The notes beneath the pieces were generated by a model. The model was given only the letters and a program-made list of their open reading frames with translations. It was not told the DNA's origin and made no database searches. 35,518 nt of DNA from Tannerella sp. (GTDB lineage: Bacteria > Bacteroidota > Bacteroidia > Bacteroidales > Tannerellaceae), in contig JAIRSF010000227.1 in the NCBI GenBank assembly GCA_031255595.1, positions 1-35,518 on the forward strand, written 5' to 3'. The stretch's first letter is position 1. Each line of letters opens with the position of its first letter. The translations under genes and the position numbers were made by a program. Shown piece by piece: positions 26,811 to 35,518 of the stretch.

Positions 26811-29222
26811 ATGGTAAGAAAACGCAAAAAAAACAAAAAAGCACAACATACCCATTCATTTTTCCAATTCGTCAAACATTACGGTATGAGTGTTAGAGTA
26901 CATTTTGTGACGGGGCTTCTCATTTGTTTTTTTACGGTTTACATAGGGATCGCTATGATTTCCTATTTTTTTACCGGTGCGGCAGATCAAAGTGTCGTGA
27001 GCAATCTGGCTGTAGGCGACCTCGCCTCAAAAAGCGGTATTGTCTTGAATTGGGCCGGTATACGGGGCGCCTACATATCGGATATAATCATAGACCGTTG
27101 GTTTGGCATCCCTTCTTTCTTTCTGCTTTTTTTCATAGGTTCGGTAGGATTCCGGTTGATGAAACTTTGCCGGATCAACCTTCTCCGGCGATTCCTTATC
27201 TGCTCCATATTAACAATCTGGGGTTCGTTGCTGCTGACTTTCCTGTTTTCCGGTATGAATAATCTGTCGTTTTTCCATTTAGGAGGACTACATGGTTTAA
27301 ATCTGTCGGAATGGCTTCGAGGTAATATCGGATATGTCGGTATAATCCTCATTCTACTGGCGGGATTTATACTGATAGCCATATTTATAAGCCGGCAAAC
27401 GGTGTCGGTGCTGCAATCCGGACTATCTTTCGGCAGGCTGAAGAAAAAAGACGGGAACGTATTCACCGGTAAAGATACATCCGGTACACATAAAAAAGGC
27501 GGATTATCCGAATATGAAGAAGGCTTAAACGAAGAAAATGAGGATGAAGATGAGGAGGAAGAAGATGATGAACAGGATGAAAAAACGGAAGACGACGAAG
27601 ACGCCGTTTCCGGCAACAAACCGGAAGAATATATTGACAGGGGCGGTTTCACCGTCGAAATAGCAAAAGATGAAGATGAGCCGTACGATAAATCCGAACT
27701 GGGCGCCTACGACCCGCGTTTAGACTTATCCGGCTATCGTTTTCCGGAAATAAACTTACTGAAAAAATACGATCAGTCCGACAAACAGGTCGATATGGTC
27801 GAACAGAATGATAACCAGAAACGTATCAAAAAAACGCTCGAAGATTTCGGTATTAACATCATATCGATCAAAGCGACCGTAGGCCCGACGATAACACTCT
27901 ATGAAGTCGTTCCGGACAAAGGTGTGCGTATCTCCAAAATCAGGGGGCTTGAAGACGATATCGCCCTGAGCCTTGCGGCGTTGGGAATCCGAATTATTGC
28001 GCCGATGCCGGGCAAAGGTACGATCGGCATAGAAGTGCCGAATAAGAATCCGCAGATTGTATCGATGGAATCGGTGGTCACCTCCCGGAAATTCGGAGAG
28101 TCGAGATATGAACTGCCGATCGTTCTGGGACGCACCATTACCAACGAAGTCTTTATGTTCGACCTGACAAAGACGCCGCACCTGCTGGTTGCCGGGGCGA
28201 CAGGACAGGGAAAATCCGTAGGTTTGAACGTCATCATTGCGTCATTATTATACAAGAAACATCCTGCGGAACTGAAATTCGTATTAGTCGATCCCAAAAT
28301 GGTGGAATTTAATATCTACGAAGACATCGAGCGCCACTACCTGGCCAAACTGCCGGACATGGATAATGCCATCATTACGGATTTCAGTCATGTAATAGAC
28401 ACGCTCAAATCGCTTTGCCGGGAAATGGACGACCGGTACGACCTGCTGATGAAAGCGCATGTGCGCAACATCTCCGAATACAACACCAAATTTATAAGCC
28501 GGCAGCTCAATCCGGAAAAAGGGCATAAATTCATGCCTTATATCGTCGTAGTGATCGATGAATTCGGCGACCTGATCATGACGGCCGGCAAAGAAATAGA
28601 AATGCCGATCGCCCGGATCGCCCAGAAAGCGCGTGCCGTAGGCATACATATGATTATCGCCACGCAACGCCCGTCGACCAATATTATTACCGGCACGATC
28701 AAAGCCAATTTCCCCGCACGAGTAGCATTCAAAGTTTCTTCTATGATCGATTCGCGCACGATCTTAGACTCTCCGGGCGCTAATAAGCTTGTCGGGCGCG
28801 GCGACCTGCTTTTCTCGCAGGGCAATGACACAAGCCGCGTACAATGCGCTCTTGTGAGTACGGATGAGATCGAAAATATTGTCAAATATATAAGTAACCA
28901 GCCGGGGTTTGAAACAGCTTACAAGCTGCCCGAAGTATTTGACGAAGGGCAGGGGGGAGGCGGCAACGGCTTTACGGATCTATCCAATCGTGACCCGCTG
29001 TTTGAAGAAGCCGCCCGTTTGATTGTCTTGCAGCAACAAGCCTCGACTTCCCTTATCCAGCGAAAGTTTGCGATAGGGTATAACCGCGCCGGACGTTTGA
29101 TGGACCAGTTGGAAAAGGCCGGAATCGTAGGCCCTATCGAAGGCAACAAGGGACGCCAGGTGCTCATTGCGGACGAATATACGCTGGAACAAAAACTAAA
29201 TATGATGTTAAACGGCGGATAA
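26811..29222 (+). CDS. ftsK: DNA translocase FtsK/SpoIIIE
   Basis: Four-TM N-terminus, acidic linker, VAGATGQGKSVGLNVIIASLLYKKHP, VVVIDEFGDLIMTAGKEIE, C-terminal gamma domain. Confidence 0.95.
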   Translation: MVRKRKKNKKAQHTHSFFQFVKHYGMSVRVHFVTGLLICFFTVYIGIAMISYFFTGAADQSVVSNLAVGDLASKSGIVLNWAGIRGAYISDIIIDRWFGIPSFFLLFFIGSVGFRLMKLCRINLLRRFLICSILTIWGSLLLTFLFSGMNNLSFFHLGGLHGLNLSEWLRGNIGYVGIILILLAGFILIAIFISRQTVSVLQSGLSFGRLKKKDGNVFTGKDTSGTHKKGGLSEYEEGLNEENEDEDEEEEDDEQDEKTEDDEDAVSGNKPEEYIDRGGFTVEIAKDEDEPYDKSELGAYDPRLDLSGYRFPEINLLKKYDQSDKQVDMVEQNDNQKRIKKTLEDFGINIISIKATVGPTITLYEVVPDKGVRISKIRGLEDDIALSLAALGIRIIAPMPGKGTIGIEVPNKNPQIVSMESVVTSRKFGESRYELPIVLGRTITNEVFMFDLTKTPHLLVAGATGQGKSVGLNVIIASLLYKKHPAELKFVLVDPKMVEFNIYEDIERHYLAKLPDMDNAIITDFSHVIDTLKSLCREMDDRYDLLMKAHVRNISEYNTKFISRQLNPEKGHKFMPYIVVVIDEFGDLIMTAGKEIEMPIARIAQKARAVGIHMIIATQRPSTNIITGTIKANFPARVAFKVSSMIDSRTILDSPGANKLVGRGDLLFSQGNDTSRVQCALVSTDEIENIVKYISNQPGFETAYKLPEVFDEGQGGGGNGFTDLSNRDPLFEEAARLIVLQQQASTSLIQRKFAIGYNRAGRLMDQLEKAGIVGPIEGNKGRQVLIADEYTLEQKLNMMLNGG

Positions 29223-29278
29223 ACAAGACTAATTTACATGATATAATGTCAGTACATAAAATAAAAGAAAATTACTTC

Positions 29279-29938
29279 ATGAAGATATCGGTATGCCCCG
29301 CAACATACATTCTCATGCTGTTATTTGTTTTAACAGCCGGCAGAACATACGCGCAGGCGGCGGATGCTCAATCTATTCTGGAAAAAACATCCCGGGTCTA
29401 CAAACAGTGGAGCGGGATGGATATTCGATTTACCTCAAACATACGGTCTGATAAAAACGGCGTTTCCGAAAGTTTTGAGGGAACCCTGGTGATCAAAGCG
29501 GATAAATTCGTGCTGACGACTCCGGATGGGATCACCTGGTTCGACGGTACAACACAATGGAGTTATGTGTCGAGAACCGGTGAAGTCAACATCACGACAC
29601 CCACAGGAAGCGATCTTCAGTTCATCAATCCGATGATCTTGCTGCAAGGCGGCCGGCGGGATTTCAATGTATCGTATATTGGAGAAAGCACGTCGGCCAA
29701 CGCAAGAATGGCTTATGATATTGCGCTGACGCCGAAGAAAAAGAGCGACGATATCGAAAAAATCGAAATGCAAATCGAGAAAAGCTCGTCGCTACCCGCC
29801 AAATTAGTCGTAACGATGAGCAACGACGTGCAGAACACGATCCATATAAAAGAAATAAAAGAAACCGGTCATCCGGATGAAATATTCACCTTTCCGGAAA
29901 ACAAATATCCGGATGCATACATCAACGACCTGAGGTAA
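29279..29938 (+). CDS. lolA: Outer membrane lipoprotein carrier protein LolA-like
   Basis: Signal peptide; SGMDIRFTSNIRSDKNGVSESFEGTLVIKADKFVLTTPDGITWFDGTTQWSY. Confidence 0.85.
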   Translation: MKISVCPATYILMLLFVLTAGRTYAQAADAQSILEKTSRVYKQWSGMDIRFTSNIRSDKNGVSESFEGTLVIKADKFVLTTPDGITWFDGTTQWSYVSRTGEVNITTPTGSDLQFINPMILLQGGRRDFNVSYIGESTSANARMAYDIALTPKKKSDDIEKIEMQIEKSSSLPAKLVVTMSNDVQNTIHIKEIKETGHPDEIFTFPENKYPDAYINDLR

Positions 29939-30020
29939 TGCACCGCGAAAAGAGAGCGTCCGGAAAAAACGTCGTAAATCGATATAAAATCAAAGTAACT
30001 GTTAAAATATTATCATTAGT

Positions 30021-30797
30021 ATGAATAAACTAAAAATCATTCCATTCGTTTTAGCTGTCACATTACCGTTGGTAGCGCAGGATCTGCCGAAAGTAATCGC
30101 CCACCGCGGCTATTGGCAGACATACGGTTCCACCCAAAACTCCATCTGTTCATTCGAACGTGCAGCCGAAATCGGAGCCTACGGTTCCGAATTTGATGTT
30201 CATATGACATCCGATAGCGTGTTGATCTTATTCCACGACAATACGATCCACAACTTGAATATTCAGGAAGTCCCGTACTCCCGCCTGATGGACATAAAAC
30301 TGCCCAATGGGGAATGTGTCCCTACTTTACGTGAATTTCTGGAAGCAACACGCAAAACCGGATCCGACATCAAACTGATTTTTGAACTCAAGCCCCATGC
30401 AACGCCGGAGCGTAACCGCGAAGCTGCACGTCGTTCGGTCGAAATGATACGCGAAAAAAAACTGACCTACCGTACCGAATTTATCACATTCAGTCTTGAT
30501 GCCGGCAAAGAGTTGATACGCTTGGCGCCGGAAATTCCGGTATACTATCTGAATGGGGAACTCTCTCCCCAGGAACTTAAAAATCTGGGATTTGCAGGGC
30601 TTGATTATCATTTCAACGTCATGCGTAAAAACCCCCAATGGTTTAAAGAGGCAAAAAAACTGGGATTGGGCGTTAACGTATGGACTATAAACGATCCCGC
30701 CATTATCAAAGAAATGGCCGATCAGGGCGCCGATTTTATCACGACCGATATCCCATCCCAAGCAATCATCCAACTGAATCACAGAAAAAATGAATGA
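30021..30797 (+). CDS. Glycerophosphodiester phosphodiesterase family protein
   Basis: Signal peptide; VIAHRGYWQTYGSTQNSICSFERAAEIGAYGSEFDVHMTSDSVLILFHDNTIH; GLGVNVWTIND. Confidence 0.93.
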   Translation: MNKLKIIPFVLAVTLPLVAQDLPKVIAHRGYWQTYGSTQNSICSFERAAEIGAYGSEFDVHMTSDSVLILFHDNTIHNLNIQEVPYSRLMDIKLPNGECVPTLREFLEATRKTGSDIKLIFELKPHATPERNREAARRSVEMIREKKLTYRTEFITFSLDAGKELIRLAPEIPVYYLNGELSPQELKNLGFAGLDYHFNVMRKNPQWFKEAKKLGLGVNVWTINDPAIIKEMADQGADFITTDIPSQAIIQLNHRKNE

Positions 30798-31368
30798 TTA
30801 TCAAGAATATCAGGTATCCGAAGAAAACGCGGAAAAAGATCCGGACTTAAATATAGAAACAATACAAAACGATTCAAAAACCAGAACAAGATTAAATTGG
30901 TATGCACTGTATACAAAGCCGCGGGCCGAAAAACGCGTTGACGAAAAACTTAAAACAAGAGGTATTGAGTCCTATTTGCCGCTTCATCGCTCGCCACGTG
31001 TATGGTCTGATCGGGTCAAAATAGTCGATATCCCATTGTTTAACTCCTACATCTTTGTCAGATGCAGAAAATCGGAGATATTGTATATGAACAAAATCTG
31101 TGGGGTTGCCAGAATCGTATTTTACGACGGGAAACCGGCTATAATACGTCAGAATGAAATCGACTCCATCAAAACCTTTATCAAAAAAGCCTCCGGTAAA
31201 GCTTTATGTAAGGGTGATGAAGTAGAAATACTGACCGGTTCTATGAAAAATATATCCGGGAAAATCGTCAGAATAAAAAAGAAATACCTCTTATTGCATA
31301 TTCAACAATTGATGGCTACCGTATGTGTCGATATGGAAAACGTCGCTCCGACAAACAGGATAAAATAA
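30790..31368 (+). CDS. UpxY-family transcription antiterminator (NusG-like)
   Basis: LNWYALYTKPRAEKRVDEKLKTRGIESYLPLHRSPRVWSDRVKIVDIPLFNSYIFVRC; C-terminal KOW region. Confidence 0.9.
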   Translation: MNDYQEYQVSEENAEKDPDLNIETIQNDSKTRTRLNWYALYTKPRAEKRVDEKLKTRGIESYLPLHRSPRVWSDRVKIVDIPLFNSYIFVRCRKSEILYMNKICGVARIVFYDGKPAIIRQNEIDSIKTFIKKASGKALCKGDEVEILTGSMKNISGKIVRIKKKYLLLHIQQLMATVCVDMENVAPTNRIK

Positions 31369-31472
31369 AATTATTGCATATGTGTCATAATTAATATTAG
31401 TAAAGTTGAAAAAAAAAATATACCTTTGTTGTTCTCAATTACTATGGAGAAAAACATATAAACGAAAAAAAG

Positions 31473-32276
31473 ATGATCAAATTAGAGAAAATAATAAAGA
31501 TTCTTCCGGCATTATTTGCATGGGCGCTGTTTTCTGCGTGCAGTACGCCGAAAGATGTAATCTACTTCCAGGATGCAGGAAACTACACCGCCTACAAAGA
31601 TGTTGAAAAATATGAAGTATACATTCATCAGGACGACCTGCTTGCAATTATGGTAAATAGCCGGGCGACCGAGGCTGCGTTGCCGTTTAATCTTCCGATA
31701 GCAAACTATTATGTAGGAGGAGAATCATACGGACAACAACGCATTTTAGGATACCTGGTCGACAAAGAAGGAACCATTGATTTTCCAATACTCGGAAAAC
31801 TACATATCGAGGGATTGACGCGGAACCAGTTGCGCGATATGATCATAGAAAAACTGAAAACAAGCGGACAGTTGAAAGATCCGATCGTGACGGTTAATTT
31901 CCTGAATTTCAAAGTGTCCGTCCAGGGAGAAGTGAACCGGCCCGGAAGTTTCAACATTACAGGTGAACGCATCACACTGCTGGAAGCGCTGAGTATGGCC
32001 GGTGACCTGACGATCTACGGCCGCCGCGACCGGGTAGCCGTCATCCGCGAAGCGAAAGGAACGCGCATGATTCTCTACCACGACCTTTCCAGTACGGAAG
32101 TATTCAAGTCACCCTGTTACTATCTTCAACAAAACGATATCGTCTACGTAGAACCCAACAAACGCAAGATTCAACAAAGTAATATAAATCAAAATAACAG
32201 TGCAAGCGTCTGGTTATCGATCGTATCCGTCATCCTGACGGCGACAAGCGTTATTATAAGTTTAAATAAAAAATAA
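31473..32276 (+). CDS. Polysaccharide biosynthesis/export protein (Wza-like, SLBB)
   Basis: Lipobox FSACSTPKDVIYFQD; SVQGEVNRPGSFNITGERITLLEALSMAGDLT; C-terminal TM helix. Confidence 0.92.
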   Translation: MIKLEKIIKILPALFAWALFSACSTPKDVIYFQDAGNYTAYKDVEKYEVYIHQDDLLAIMVNSRATEAALPFNLPIANYYVGGESYGQQRILGYLVDKEGTIDFPILGKLHIEGLTRNQLRDMIIEKLKTSGQLKDPIVTVNFLNFKVSVQGEVNRPGSFNITGERITLLEALSMAGDLTIYGRRDRVAVIREAKGTRMILYHDLSSTEVFKSPCYYLQQNDIVYVEPNKRKIQQSNINQNNSASVWLSIVSVILTATSVIISLNKK

Positions 32277-32282
32277 CAAAAA

Positions 32283-34676
32283 ATGAACGAACTATCTATA
32301 AACAAAGGAGAGTCTTACACAAAAGAAGAAGAAGATTCTTCCCTTAATTTGCGTGATATAGTCCATGTTGTTTTCAAAAATTGGTATTGGTTTGCCCTTT
32401 CCACCATTGTCTGTATGACGGTCGCCGTCGTCTACTTAATGTGGGCTCCGCAAATCTACGAACGGGGAGCGACGGTTCTTATAAAAGACGACAAAACAAA
32501 CAGTGCGGAAACCGCCATGTTTCAAGATCTTTTCCTTTTCGAAGGAAAAAGTAACGTCTATAATGAGATGATCGTATTTAAAAGCCAAAATCTGATGGCA
32601 GAAGCCGTACGCCGCCTGAAATTAGACATAAGCTACACCGTAAAAGACGGACTGCGTACACAGGAGCTTTATACCAATACGCCGGTTGCTTTCACATTCA
32701 TGAATATTGAAGACACACAATGGTTAACGTTCAAAGTGAAACTTCTTCACAATAACGAAATCGTTCTTTGGGATTTCAAAACCAAAGGACTGGAAACCGA
32801 TCAGATGGTTGTTGTGAACATGAACGACACGGTGAATACGCCGGTCGGTACGATGGTGGCAACCCCAACTTTGTGGTACAACGAAACATGGTTCGAAAAG
32901 CCGGTTACAGTCACCAAATCCCATCAGAAAGACGTCATCAACAGCTACCGGAATGCACTGATGGTGAATCTTGCGGACAAACAAACTTCCGTAGTGAATC
33001 TATCAATTAAAGATGAATCCACACAACGCGCCGAAGATTTACTGAATACGATCATTGCCATTTATAACGAAGAAGCCATCAATGATAAAAACATAATAGC
33101 GGTCAATACGGAAAATTTCATAAACGACCGGTTGATTATCATTGAGCGGGAACTTGGTTATGTAGACGAAAGAATACAATCCTATAAGACGACGCACCAG
33201 TTGACGGATATCCAGAGCGATGCGCAGATCGCCCTGCAGGAAAGCAGCGAGTCGGACAGGGAGATCTCCAATCTGCAAAACAAACGCTCAATGGCCACTT
33301 ATATACGCAATTATCTCGCAACCCCGTCTACCGGAACCGAATTAATCCCTTCGAACACAGGTGTAGACGATATGAACGTAGAAGGACAGATCTTGAATTA
33401 TAACGAAACACTGCTCAAACGGAATCGCCTGATTGATAACAGTAGCGAACGAAACCCCGTTGTTCAGGATCTGAACAACAGCCTGAACGCTATGCGCCAG
33501 AACATCATGCGTGCGGTGGACAACCTGATCGTAAATCTGGATATACAATTGCGCAGTGTAAAGGCGCGTACGGAAAGAACGCGGGCGCGTATCTCCGCCG
33601 TTCCCAAGCAGCAAACGGAAGTGACCAGCATAAGCCGCGAACAAAAAATAAAAGAAGAACTCTACCTCTACCTGTTGAACAAACGCGAAGAAAACGCGAT
33701 CAGCAAAGCAATCACCGAAAAGACGGCCCGTATAATAGACGCCGCCACAGGTGCGACTTTTCCGGTAGAGCCACGTAAAATGATTATTCTGGCAGCCGCA
33801 TTATTAATCGGCTTTGCAATCCCCGGATTAATTATCTACTTCATACTGCTGTCCGATATAACAGTCCGCGGACAAAAAGACCTGCGTAACATCTTATCTA
33901 TTCCGTTCCTGGGGGAAATTCCGTTCAAGAAAATGAAAAATAAGGGTAAAAACATGCCCAATATCGTCGTTAAGGAAAGCGGACGCGACCCGGTTTCCGA
34001 AGCATTCCGTATCATCCGTACCAATATGGATTTTATGCGGGTGAAACTGGATGATATAAAAGTGATAACGACCACATCGACAAATGTTGGTTCCGGTAAA
34101 ACGTTTGTATCTTCCAATCTCGCCGTAAGCCTTGCCATGACGGGAAAGAAAGTGATCCTGATTGATATGGACATCCGTAAAGGTACATTAGGTAGAGGCG
34201 TTGATACACGTAAAAATATTGCAGGCTATGATGTCGGTTTAACCAGTTACTTATCTAAAATAGTGGTGAACGTAGAATCACTCATCATACAAGATCAGGA
34301 ATATCCGAATATAGATATCATACGTTCCGGCCCGGAACCCCCAAATCCGGCCGAGTTGCTTCTAAGTCCGCGTTTGGACGAATTAATCAAAGAACTGCGT
34401 GAAATGTACGATTACATTGTCATAGATAATGTTCCGGCCGGAATGGTGGCCGATGCGATGATCTCAAATCGCGTAACGGATCTTACGCTCTATGTCATAC
34501 GCGCCGGAAAGATGAACCGCCGTTTGCTGCCTGAAATAGAACAGTTCCACCGGGATGAAAAACTGAAAAATATGGCTGTCATTTTAAACGGAGTCGGATC
34601 GGGACTCGGTTATGGTTATGGATATGGGTATAGTTACGGTTATGGTTATGGCTATGGAAATGATAAAGAGAAATAA
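32283..34676 (+). CDS. Polysaccharide biosynthesis tyrosine autokinase (Wzc/BY-kinase)
   Basis: Wzz domain; TSTNVGSGKTFVSSNLAVSLAMTGKKVILIDMDIRKGTLG; C-terminal Tyr cluster GYGYGYGYSYGYGYGYG. Confidence 0.93.
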   Translation: MNELSINKGESYTKEEEDSSLNLRDIVHVVFKNWYWFALSTIVCMTVAVVYLMWAPQIYERGATVLIKDDKTNSAETAMFQDLFLFEGKSNVYNEMIVFKSQNLMAEAVRRLKLDISYTVKDGLRTQELYTNTPVAFTFMNIEDTQWLTFKVKLLHNNEIVLWDFKTKGLETDQMVVVNMNDTVNTPVGTMVATPTLWYNETWFEKPVTVTKSHQKDVINSYRNALMVNLADKQTSVVNLSIKDESTQRAEDLLNTIIAIYNEEAINDKNIIAVNTENFINDRLIIIERELGYVDERIQSYKTTHQLTDIQSDAQIALQESSESDREISNLQNKRSMATYIRNYLATPSTGTELIPSNTGVDDMNVEGQILNYNETLLKRNRLIDNSSERNPVVQDLNNSLNAMRQNIMRAVDNLIVNLDIQLRSVKARTERTRARISAVPKQQTEVTSISREQKIKEELYLYLLNKREENAISKAITEKTARIIDAATGATFPVEPRKMIILAAALLIGFAIPGLIIYFILLSDITVRGQKDLRNILSIPFLGEIPFKKMKNKGKNMPNIVVKESGRDPVSEAFRIIRTNMDFMRVKLDDIKVITTTSTNVGSGKTFVSSNLAVSLAMTGKKVILIDMDIRKGTLGRGVDTRKNIAGYDVGLTSYLSKIVVNVESLIIQDQEYPNIDIIRSGPEPPNPAELLLSPRLDELIKELREMYDYIVIDNVPAGMVADAMISNRVTDLTLYVIRAGKMNRRLLPEIEQFHRDEKLKNMAVILNGVGSGLGYGYGYGYSYGYGYGYGNDKEK
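34608..34658 (+). repeat. Degenerate 6-bp (GGNTAT) tandem repeat encoding the Gly-Tyr tail
   Basis: GGT TAT GGT TAT GGA TAT GGG TAT AGT TAC GGT TAT GGT TAT GGC TAT GGA. Confidence 0.9.
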
Positions 34677-34693
34677 AAAAGTAGCGGCAAAAG

Positions 34694-35431
34694 GTGAAAT
34701 TGTTTAAAACAAAAAAATCATACATTAGATCCGGATTGTTATACGGTATAACCGATATTCACAGCCATCTGCTTCCGGGTGTTGACGACGGGATAGACAC
34801 TTACGACGAGTCCGTCAAAGTGTTGCACTGGCTGAAAGACAAAGGGATACGCCGTATTTACCTGACGCCTCATGTAATGTCCGATCTGCAGAAAAATACG
34901 CGGGCCTACCTGACGGAACAATTCAATGCCTTCACTAAACGCCTTGAAGATGAACAGGTAGAAGACATTCCCGAATTAAAACTCGGATCCGAATATATGC
35001 TCGAGGCGGCATTTGAAGAACATAAGAAGGAAGGGTTGATCACCTACGCCGACCGGCAGGTGTTAGTCGAAACTTCCTATATGTTTCCGCCGATAGATTT
35101 TATGCGGCTACTTATCAATTTACAGGAAGACGGATATTCGCCGGTGCTTGCTCATCCAGAACGTTACCGGTATATGGAGGAACGTGATTATACGTACCTG
35201 AAAAAACAAAACATATCATTTCAACTAAACATCTTCTCTCTGGCAGGTGCATATGGAAATTATGCAAAAGAGAAAGCCGAAAAACTGTTGAAATGCGGAT
35301 ACTATAATTATGCCGGATCGGATTTCCATTGTCTGAAACGCCACGAAAACAGTTTTTCTGTCAAAATACTGACAAAAAAACAACAGGTCGCCCTCAAAGA
35401 ACTTTTTGATAACAATAACCGGCTGTGGTAA
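34694..35431 (+). CDS. CpsB/CapC-type tyrosine-protein phosphatase (PHP domain), GTG start
   Basis: DIHSHLLPGVDDGIDTYDESVKVLHWLKDKG; LAHPERYRYM; YAGSDFHCLKRH. Confidence 0.92.
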   Translation: MKLFKTKKSYIRSGLLYGITDIHSHLLPGVDDGIDTYDESVKVLHWLKDKGIRRIYLTPHVMSDLQKNTRAYLTEQFNAFTKRLEDEQVEDIPELKLGSEYMLEAAFEEHKKEGLITYADRQVLVETSYMFPPIDFMRLLINLQEDGYSPVLAHPERYRYMEERDYTYLKKQNISFQLNIFSLAGAYGNYAKEKAEKLLKCGYYNYAGSDFHCLKRHENSFSVKILTKKQQVALKELFDNNNRLW

Positions 35432-35518
35432 CGATCTGCCCTGATCTGTGTTATAAACGTCTGTCTATTATGTGAACAGGCATTGCAGGGGATGATTGTA
35501 CTTTCATAATAAAAATAA

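Noticed and set aside
27520-27610. Purine-rich GAA/GAT repeat-like DNA in ftsK
   Set aside because: Encodes the ordinary acidic low-complexity linker of FtsK; not an independent element.
29939-30789. Search for an invertible promoter upstream of upxY
   Set aside because: No pair of inverted repeats flanking a promoter was recognised; upxY directly overlaps the GDPD gene.

Overview
This window comes from a Bacteroidales/Bacteroidota-type chromosome. Support includes TTTG-N19-20-TAnnTTTG promoters, an UpxY-type antiterminator, and LytTR/LytS-type regulators. Most of it is core metabolism: ilvE, metF, kdsA, miaA, gapA, prmA, hisC, hisB, an O-acetylhomoserine sulfhydrylase, a split chromate transporter pair, ftsK and lolA. 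The window ends at the start of an exopolysaccharide/capsule locus (GDPD, upxY, wza-like, BY-kinase, CpsB-like phosphatase). No rRNA, tRNA, CRISPR array, prophage or IS element was recognised. The most interesting region is a + strand cluster at about 16.3-21.1 kb (GNAT / aldo-keto reductase / glycyl-radical activase / glycyl radical enzyme). Its glycyl radical enzyme appears to keep the trans-4-hydroxyproline dehydratase (HypD) active-site pattern. The aldo-keto reductase overlaps the activase by 4 nt (ATGA), and no proC is adjacent. Other second-look items are: a translationally coupled radical-SAM/HhH + DUF4130 putative DNA-repair pair; a DUF3127 protein with an SSB-like acidic 'DDTSDLPF' C-terminus lying between hisC and hisB; a ~45-bp structured intercistronic repeat present twice; decayed tandem repeats copying the 3' end of the glycyl radical enzyme gene; and a long inverted repeat at the predicted 5' end of the pepC transcript. 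All assignments are from reading by eye; no database search was run.
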